From: CAYHZL01 sp964361075 | GTDB taxonomy: Bacteria; Bacteroidota; Ignavibacteria; UBA10030; UBA8401 | NCBI GenBank assembly: GCA_964361075.1 | Contig: CAYHZL010000221.1 | Coordinates: 1-5,466, forward strand | Direction: 5' to 3' | Length of the DNA stretch: 5,466 bases | Shown here: in pieces, positions 1 to 4,138 of the stretch | How the letters are laid out: each line of letters opens with the position of its first letter | Numbering within the stretch: the first letter of the stretch is position 1 | Translations under genes and position numbers: made by a program | Notes under the pieces: generated by a model | What the model was told of the DNA's origin: nothing | The model's database searches: none | The model's input: only the letters and a program-made list of their open reading frames with translations

Positions 1-2
1 AA

Positions 3-140
3 TTCCTTAAGTTGACAGCATTGGGGATAAAGGGTGGGGTTGTTTTCGCTGAGCAGTTACATTTATTTTTAGAAACGGCACTAGAGACTTGGTCGAAAAG
101 CCTTACTCATACTACGTCACCCCGAAATGTCACGAAGTGA
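3..140 (+). CDS. C-terminal fragment of an upstream gene (product not recognised)
   Basis: Frame 3 is open from the window edge to a TGA at 138-140, giving 45 residues; the other two + frames hit stops within the first 15 bases. The fragment begins FLKLTALGIKGGVVFAEQ and continues as an amphipathic, helix-like stretch (about residues 17-34), which looks like real protein. The last dozen or so residues (THTTSPRNVTK and just before) are encoded by the palindromic element that starts near base 81, so the native C-terminus has probably been replaced or extended by the repeat. I do not recognise the family. It reads in the same direction as the kinase and ends 131 bases before its start, so co-transcription is possible. 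A chance open frame of this length cannot be excluded. Confidence 0.5.
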   Translation, partial: FLKLTALGIKGGVVFAEQLHLFLETALETWSKSLTHTTSPRNVTK

Positions 141-238
141 TCCCTTCGGGACTTTTATTCGGGGTCTCATTAGATGCCGAATAGGAGCGTTTCGGCATGA
201 CGTTTTTAAGGTTCTTCACTTTTCGACCAAGTTCCTAG
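81..238. repeat. 158-base element with 20-base terminal inverted repeats
   Basis: Bases 81-100 (ctagagacttggtcgaaaag) and 219-238 are inverted repeats matching at 18 of 20 positions, including a perfect 14-base core (87-100 with 219-232). They enclose a further palindromic unit at 115-202. I see no clear target-site duplication outside the ends. The layout fits a small non-coding, MITE-like or composite palindromic element. It separates the upstream gene from the kinase and supplies the last codons of the upstream reading frame. Confidence 0.65.
114..203. repeat. Palindromic unit folding as a three-way junction (acgtca ... tgacgt)
   Basis: The outer stem is acgtca (114-119) with tgacgt (198-203). 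Inside are two arms: accccgaa (119-126) with ttcggggt (158-165), and atgccgaa (174-181) with ttcggcat (191-198). The first arm contains two smaller hairpins, tcac-gaa-gtga (130-140) and tccc-ttc-ggga (141-151). The order, with a ctcattagatgccgaa segment joining the arms, matches a dispersed type of bacterial palindromic repeat bounded by GTCA/TGAC that I know from several phyla. No protein is expected from it apart from the read-through tail of the upstream frame. Confidence 0.65.
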
Positions 239-261
239 CAAACAACAGAATACGTTATAGC

Positions 262-267
262 AAAGGG
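262..267 (+). promoter_or_regulatory. Ribosome binding site of the hybrid kinase gene
   Basis: aaaggg lies 4 bases before the ATG at 272 and supports this start, which places the first receiver strand (RILVVEDE) at residue 11 as usual for an N-terminal receiver. The bases just upstream (252-264, acgttatagcaaa) resemble the reverse complement of 3938-3951 with one base missing, so the site may lie at the edge of a repeat. Confidence 0.6.
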
Positions 268-271
268 TACG

Positions 272-3200
272 ATGAAAGAAATAACTCCGCTTTCGAGAGC
301 GCGGATTTTAGTTGTCGAAGATGAAACTGCATACGCGGAAGTTATTCGAGAACTTTTAACAATGCGCGGTTATGATGTTGTAGCAACGGCAAGTTCCGGC
401 GCTGAAGCAATTCAAAAAGCTTTTTCGTTGAAGCCGGACATTGTGTTGATGGACATGAAGCTTGACGGCGAGATGGATGGAGCAGAAGCTGCGCAAGAAA
501 TTCATTCGTTCCTCGATGCGCCGATAGTGTACGTAACGGGGTACGCAGATACCGATATACTTCAACGCGCAAAAGTTACCGAGCCGTTCGGATATATTCT
601 TAAGCCGTTTCATGAGCGAGAACTGATTGTGGTCATTGAAATGGCGCTTCACAATCACCGGAACAAAAACAAACTGCGCGAAAGCGAGGAACGCAACCGC
701 ATTATTGTTGAAACATCGCCTGACGTAATCTGCGAAATTGACGCGTCGGATGGCACGTTGAAGTCTCTCAACCCCGCGTTTGAGAAAATAACAGGCTGGC
801 AGTGCGCGGAATGGATAGGAAAATCATTCCACGGACTTGTGCACGCCGAAGACCTTCCCATTATTATTTCGATATTAACAAAAATCATCTTAGCGAAAGA
901 GCCGCGTCTATTTAAAATGCGGTTTGTTACAAAATCGGGCGGTTGTATTGTGGGCGAGGTGGTGAGTATGCCTCAGGTGAAAGACGGCAAGGTTGTGTCG
1001 GTATTTTGCTTCGTTCGCGATATTAGCGAGCGCAAACAGATACTAGAATCTCTGGAAAGAAGCCACCGCCGTTTGCAAAGCTTGTTTGATAATGCGTTGG
1101 ATGGAATCTACTTTCTTGATAATGACGCCCGCATTGTTGAGGTGAACCCTTCCCTCTGCACATTGTTAGGATATACGCGCGAAGAATTGCTGGGCACGTC
1201 GTTGTGGAATATTCTTTCGTTCTCTAACACGAAGCAGAAAGAAAATAAGTGGGCAGCTTTTCTCTCTAATGGCACACTCAACGGCGAAAGTACCTTATTG
1301 TGCAAAGACCAAAACATTGTGAGTGTCGAGTGCAGCTCGGCAACAAACGTGCTGCCCGGTTTGCATCTCATGCTGGTGCACAACATTACTGAACGGAAAA
1401 GAATAGAAGAAGAATTAGAAAATCAAAATGAAGAACTGCAAGCGGCAAAAAACATGTCTGAAAAACAAGCGAAGCTTCTTGAAGAACAAACAAAAGGTTT
1501 GCACGAAGCGCGAGACATCGCGATTGAAGCTTCTCGCATGAAATCTGAATTTGTCGCAAGCATGAGCCACGAAATTCGCACTCCGCTCAACGGCGTTATC
1601 GGCATGGCAAGTCTGTTGATGGAGACGCCGCTGTCGAAAGACCAACAGAGGTATGTTGAGACCATCAAAACCGGCGGCGACAGCTTGTTGAATATCATCA
1701 ATGATATTCTCGACTTCTCGAAGATCGAAGCAGGCAAGTTGAACTTCGAAGTCATCAATTTCGATTTACGCTCGCTTGTTGAAGAGACGATAGATTTCTT
1801 TGGCGAAAAAGCTCGCTCCAAAAAACTTGAGCTGCTTTCAATCGTCTATCGCAATGTTCCGACTGCATTACGAGGCGACCCGCTGCGCGTGCGTCAAATT
1901 CTCACCAACCTTATTGATAATGCTCTCAAGTTCACAAAACAAGGGGAAGTGATTCTTCGCGCAACACTTGAGAGCGAAGACTCGAAGAATGCCGTCGTGC
2001 ATTTCGCTGTGGCAGATACGGGAATTGGAATTAACCCGGAGGTTCTGTCCAAACTTTTTCATGTCTTTACCCAAGCCGATGGTGCAACAACTCGAAACTA
2101 CGGCGGCACAGGTTTAGGTTTGGCAATTTCAAAACGCCTTGCTGAAATAATGGGTGGTAATATTTTCGTTGAATGTGAGCCGGGTAAAGGCAGCACGTTC
2201 TGTGTAACAATTCCGTTTGAGAAGCAGCCGTACGACACACTTTCCGTATCAGACCAGCCGATGTTTAACGGCGTGAAAGTGCTTGTTGTAGATGATAACG
2301 AGTCGAGCAGAAACATGCTTCAACAAATTGTTGCGTCGTGGGGTATGAGCTGCGAAGTTGCCGTGAGCGGTAACGAGGCGTTGCAAAAACTTCATGAAGC
2401 TGCTGAAGTCGGCGAGCCATTCACTATTGCCTTGCTGGATGTATGGATGCCGGAGATGGACGGCGTTACTTTAGCTTACACTATAAAAAGAGACCCCGGC
2501 ATTTTTGCCGTTAAGGTAGCTTTGCTCGGCTCTAAAATTGTAAAAGAGAGTTCTGATTTCGATAACAGTGGCGCTTCAAGCGCCACAGTGTATGTAGCAA
2601 AGCCGATAAGACAGTCGGTGCTTTTCAATACATGTGTGGAGTTGCTGCACTCATCGCAACGTGGCGCCTCTGGCGCCATTAAACGCAGCGATGCTTCTGT
2701 TGATGTGGACGAAATGGAACATCCTTCGCCTTCGGCGGAGTCGTCGACCTTTGGGAAAGACAAAATCTCCCATGCCGTACGTGGCGCCGAAGGCGACAGC
2801 GTACAGTGCCACGTTCTTGTTGCGGAAGATAATGCTCTCAACCAAACGGTTACCGATTCTATGCTGCAAAAACTCAACTGCCGGTTCGATATTGTTGCGA
2901 ATGGGCGGGAAGCGGTTGACGCACTGCGGCAGCGGCGTTACGATGTCGTTTTGATGGATTGCCAGATGTCGGAGATGGATGGATTCGAGGCAACGGCTGA
3001 AATCAGAAAACACGAGGGACCCGAACAGCACACCATAATCATTGCCATGACCGCGAACGCGCTGAAAGGCGATCGTGAAAAATGTATTATCCATGGCATG
3101 GACGATTATATCCCTAAGCCTGTACGATTGAATGAGCTTCGCAAGATGCTTGAGAAATGGAAGCCGTCTTTTCGTTCGACACAAATGGAACATCCTCCGT

Positions 3201-3658
3201 CTTCGGCGGAGTCTTCGACCTTTGAGACGGAAATTCAGATTATCGCCGGAGAGACAGTCTCTCTTATGGAACATCCTTTTGGGAAAAAATGTTATATTAA
3301 CCGGGCAGCGATTCAAGAAATTGTAGATCTTGACGATGGAAATAAAGGAGCGTTGCTGAAAAAACTTATCAATCTTTTTTTAGAAAATGTGCCGTCGCGC
3401 CTTACCCAACTTCAGTTCGCCATCCAGACAGAGAACCACGACTCTGTGATGAGATTAGCGCATCAGGTAAAAGGGAATGCAGCGCAGTTGGGCATTCATA
3501 AGATGAGAGATCTTGCTGAAGTGCTTGAAGAAAAAGGACGAGCAGGTGCGCTCGATGGAGCGAACGAAATTTTCAACGATCTTGTAAAACTTTATCCGTT
3601 GATAAAAGAAGAACTCGGCGACATCTTAGAAAAGGTAGTAACAGGGCACCTCGAATAA
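272..3658 (+). CDS. Cytoplasmic hybrid sensor histidine kinase, REC-PAS-PAS-HisKA-HATPase-REC-REC-HPt
   Basis: 1128 residues; no signal peptide or membrane segment is visible, so it should act in the cytoplasm. Domains: receiver 1 at 10-127 (E16/D17, phosphoacceptor D61, T89, K111); PAS at about 139-255, ending in the typical VRDISERK; PAS at about 263-377, ending in HNITERKR; coiled coil at about 376-425; HisKA with H433 in SMSHEIRTPLNGVIG; HATPase with N-box N546/N550, G1 DTGIGI (582-587) and G2 GGTGLGL (611-617); receiver 2 at 667-790 (D674/D675, D723, S754, K777); receiver 3 at 846-965 (E852/D853, D896, T927, K949); HPt at about 1007-1122 with H1064 in RLAHQVKGNAAQLG. All key residues are present, so a full His-Asp-His relay is possible. 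Known family behaviour: autophosphorylation at the HisKA His, transfer to a receiver, then to HPt. The N-terminal receiver implies control by another kinase; the PAS ligands are unknown. The linkers at 791-845 and 966-1006 are largely palindromic repeat sequence. Its partner may be the regulator at 4139. Confidence 0.96.
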   Translation: MKEITPLSRARILVVEDETAYAEVIRELLTMRGYDVVATASSGAEAIQKAFSLKPDIVLMDMKLDGEMDGAEAAQEIHSFLDAPIVYVTGYADTDILQRAKVTEPFGYILKPFHERELIVVIEMALHNHRNKNKLRESEERNRIIVETSPDVICEIDASDGTLKSLNPAFEKITGWQCAEWIGKSFHGLVHAEDLPIIISILTKIILAKEPRLFKMRFVTKSGGCIVGEVVSMPQVKDGKVVSVFCFVRDISERKQILESLERSHRRLQSLFDNALDGIYFLDNDARIVEVNPSLCTLLGYTREELLGTSLWNILSFSNTKQKENKWAAFLSNGTLNGESTLLCKDQNIVSVECSSATNVLPGLHLMLVHNITERKRIEEELENQNEELQAAKNMSEKQAKLLEEQTKGLHEARDIAIEASRMKSEFVASMSHEIRTPLNGVIGMASLLMETPLSKDQQRYVETIKTGGDSLLNIINDILDFSKIEAGKLNFEVINFDLRSLVEETIDFFGEKARSKKLELLSIVYRNVPTALRGDPLRVRQILTNLIDNALKFTKQGEVILRATLESEDSKNAVVHFAVADTGIGINPEVLSKLFHVFTQADGATTRNYGGTGLGLAISKRLAEIMGGNIFVECEPGKGSTFCVTIPFEKQPYDTLSVSDQPMFNGVKVLVVDDNESSRNMLQQIVASWGMSCEVAVSGNEALQKLHEAAEVGEPFTIALLDVWMPEMDGVTLAYTIKRDPGIFAVKVALLGSKIVKESSDFDNSGASSATVYVAKPIRQSVLFNTCVELLHSSQRGASGAIKRSDASVDVDEMEHPSPSAESSTFGKDKISHAVRGAEGDSVQCHVLVAEDNALNQTVTDSMLQKLNCRFDIVANGREAVDALRQRRYDVVLMDCQMSEMDGFEATAEIRKHEGPEQHTIIIAMTANALKGDREKCIIHGMDDYIPKPVRLNELRKMLEKWKPSFRSTQMEHPPSSAESSTFETEIQIIAGETVSLMEHPFGKKCYINRAAIQEIVDLDDGNKGALLKKLINLFLENVPSRLTQLQFAIQTENHDSVMRLAHQVKGNAAQLGIHKMRDLAEVLEEKGRAGALDGANEIFNDLVKLYPLIKEELGDILEKVVTGHLE
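2566..2588 (+). repeat. In-frame GGCGCC-type palindrome, copy 1 (end of kinase receiver 2)
   Basis: gtggcgc (2568-2574) and gcgccac (2580-2586) form a perfect 7-bp stem with loop ttcaa. It encodes S766-G-A-S-S-A-T772, just before the last strand and conserved Lys (YVAKP) of receiver 2, a surface loop in receivers. It reads in the same frame as the three related copies. Confidence 0.6.
2652..2693 (+). repeat. In-frame GGCGCC-type palindrome, copy 2 (receiver 2 to 3 linker)
   Basis: The inner stem tggcgcc (2662-2668) / ggcgcca (2672-2678) has a tct loop, and an outer stem catcgc (2652-2657) / gcgatg (2688-2693) flanks it. The core encodes R797-G-A-S-G-A-I803. Its 20-base core matches the copy in the downstream gene (4536-4555) at 17 of 20 positions. 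Confidence 0.65.
2712..2759 (+). repeat. MEHP palindromic repeat, copy A (receiver 2 to 3 linker)
   Basis: The first 45 bases (2712-2756) match copy B (3183-3227) at 41 positions. The core is a hairpin, 2724-2730 with 2734-2740, loop ttc, containing one G-T wobble. It encodes M815-EHPSPSAESSTFGK-D830 in frame. The linker location argues that it was tolerated because it does not disturb a folded domain. Confidence 0.75.
2771..2813 (+). repeat. In-frame GGCGCC-type palindrome, copy 3 (receiver 2 to 3 linker)
   Basis: cgcc-gaa-ggcg (2785-2795) is flanked by cgtggc (2780-2785) and its complement gccacg (2808-2813), and by gtac at 2777-2780 and 2801-2804. It encodes R837-G-A-E-G-D-S843, in the same frame as the other GA-x-GA copies but more diverged. 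It abuts the first strand of receiver 3 (CHVLVAEDN). Confidence 0.5.
3183..3227 (+). repeat. MEHP palindromic repeat, copy B (receiver 3 to HPt linker)
   Basis: The match to copy A is 41 of 45 bases. The stem is 3195-3201 with 3205-3211, loop ttc. Two of the four differences from copy A fall in the stem and keep it paired (G-T to G-C at one pair, G-C to G-T at another), although they change Ser to Pro and Pro to Ser. It encodes M972-EHPPSSAESSTFE. Confidence 0.75.
3266..3287 (+). repeat. MEHP repeat, copy C without the hairpin core
   Basis: Bases 3266-3287 equal copy A with exactly 24 bases (2727-2750) missing: atggaacatcctt is joined directly to ttgggaaaa. It encodes M999-EHPFGK in frame, immediately before the HPt domain. 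A small palindrome, agaga-cag-tctct (3250-3262), lies just upstream, between copies B and C. Confidence 0.65.
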
Positions 3659-3742
3659 CGAATACTGAACAAGGAATATCGAATGATGAAGTTGAAATCC
3701 ACTTCGAAATTCATCATTCCTTGTTCGATATTCAATATTCAG
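3659..3742. repeat. Imperfect inverted repeat made of GAACAAG / GAATATC / GAATGATGAA modules
   Basis: It begins directly after the kinase stop codon. The perfect central arms are gaatgatgaa (3681-3690) and ttcatcattc (3710-3719). Outside them, the left arm carries GAACAAG then GAATATC, whereas the complement of the right arm carries them in the opposite order, so the modules are swapped. The outer ends (3659-3669 with 3731-3741) again pair with a few mismatches. As RNA it could fold at the 3' end of the kinase message, but no T-run follows, so a classical intrinsic terminator is not supported. The style is that of dispersed intergenic repeats. Confidence 0.7.
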
Positions 3743-3817
3743 TAGTTACTAAAATTTACTATATGATTTTTCGCTGAGTAGCGCATTCAGTACGCCTACG
3801 GCCTATTTTTTTCAAAT

Positions 3818-3842
3818 AGAGTAACTCACGATTATGAGTTAC
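3818..3842. repeat. 25-base hairpin direct repeat, copy 1
   Basis: The 25 bases are identical to 4001-4025. An 8-bp stem is formed by gtaactca (3821-3828) and tgagttac (3835-3842) with loop cgatta. It sits just left of the three-hairpin composite block. Confidence 0.8.
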
Positions 3843-3853
3843 AAATAAAGAAC

Positions 3854-3968
3854 GATGCCGAAGGCATCATACGTTTATAGAAAGAGAATTGAAAAACATA
3901 TACGACCCGTTCGGGTCGAACAACAAAACGAGAACCATTTGCTATAAACGTTACATCCCTTCGGGATG
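3854..3968. repeat. Composite block of three triloop/tetraloop hairpins with 10-base inverted spacers
   Basis: The order is hairpin gatgcc-gaa-ggcatc (3854-3868), acgtttatag (3871-3880), hairpin cgaccc-gttc-gggtcg (3903-3918), ctataaacgt (3942-3951), hairpin catccc-ttc-gggatg (3954-3968). The two spacers are perfect reverse complements, so the whole block is symmetric: hairpin, arm, hairpin, arm, hairpin. This resembles paired REP-like units (REPINs), which in other bacteria are mobilised by RAYT-type transposases; none is encoded in this window. Confidence 0.7.
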
Positions 3969-4000
3969 AATAAAGGGTAGTTCCAAAAACTCACTCAACA

Positions 4001-4025
4001 AGAGTAACTCACGATTATGAGTTAC
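4001..4025. repeat. 25-base hairpin direct repeat, copy 2
   Basis: Identical to 3818-3842, with the stem at 4004-4011 / 4018-4025. A partial third copy of its right arm (gagttacaaa, 4030-4039, also found at 3836-3845) follows at once. The two full copies flank the composite hairpin block. Confidence 0.8.
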
Positions 4026-4045
4026 TTAGGAGTTACAAAAATATT

Positions 4046-4051
4046 TATATT
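4046..4051 (+). promoter_or_regulatory. Possible -10 element for the response regulator gene
   Basis: tatatt lies in an AT-rich stretch (4037-4053), but no good -35 box sits 17 bases upstream. If used, transcription would begin near 4058, exactly at the alternative hairpins. This is a guess from composition and position. Confidence 0.2.
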
Positions 4052-4057
4052 ATGTCG

Positions 4058-4108
4058 AGGGGAAAACCCTTGAAGGGTTTCTTGAAAATCAGTTTTTCAG
4101 TGAACCCT
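4058..4108 (+). promoter_or_regulatory. Leader with mutually exclusive hairpins before the response regulator
   Basis: Segment 1 aggg (4058-4061) can pair with segment 2 ccct (4067-4070). Segment 2 aaaccc (4064-4069) can pair with segment 3 gggttt (4075-4080). Segment 3 within 4074-4088 can pair with 4094-4108, a 15-position stem with one mismatch and two G-T wobbles, loop tcagt. The 2:3 stem excludes both 1:2 and 3:4, an attenuator-like arrangement. No T-run follows the last stem and the ribosome binding site (from 4125) stays free, so any regulatory role is unproven. Confidence 0.35.
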
Positions 4109-4124
4109 ACTTAGCATTTTCAAA

Positions 4125-4130
4125 AAAGGA
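4125..4130 (+). promoter_or_regulatory. Ribosome binding site of the response regulator gene
   Basis: aaagga ends 8 bases before the ATG at 4139. This start gives MNILVIDDDE, the canonical first strand and acidic pocket of a receiver, so it is well supported. Confidence 0.7.
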
Positions 4131-4138
4131 ATACTGTA

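Larger units (their letters stand above)
3743..4138. other. Gene-free spacer between kinase and regulator, rich in repeats
   Basis: Together with the preceding inverted repeat this makes a 480-base gap. I find no open frame with convincing coding character on either strand. It contains two identical 25-base hairpins, a composite block of three hairpins, and alternative hairpins before the next gene, all listed separately. A weak stem at 3794-3802 (gcc-tac-ggc) followed by seven Ts (3805-3811) is too short to call a terminator. The stretch is clearly AT-richer than the genes. Confidence 0.6.

Noticed and set aside
12..17. ttgaca resembling a -35 box
   Set aside because: No matching -10 at 16-18 bases and it lies in the probable coding frame of the upstream gene.
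43..56. ttttcgctgagcag matching 3768-3781 (ttttcgctgagtag) at 13 of 14 bases
   Set aside because: A single near-match of this length is expected by chance in a window this size and the flanks do not match.
251..264. Possible -10 or repeat-derived promoter just before the kinase ribosome binding site
   Set aside because: No upstream box at proper spacing; the likeness to the 3938-3951 arm requires a gap and may be chance.
127..324. 65-residue + strand open frame
   Set aside because: It begins inside the palindromic element and overlaps the start of the kinase in another frame; no ribosome binding site or protein-like composition.
2651..3316. 221-residue antisense open frame within the kinase gene
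   Set aside because: Shadow of the kinase coding strand; its repeated Arg-rich segments are just the antisense reading of MEHP copies A and B.
3794..3811. Possible intrinsic terminator (gcc-tac-ggc then seven Ts)
   Set aside because: A 3-bp stem is too weak, and the T-run is separated from it by other bases.
3818..4025. CRISPR array suggested by the two identical hairpin repeats
   Set aside because: Only two copies, 183 bases apart, with the space between filled by other palindromes rather than unique spacers.
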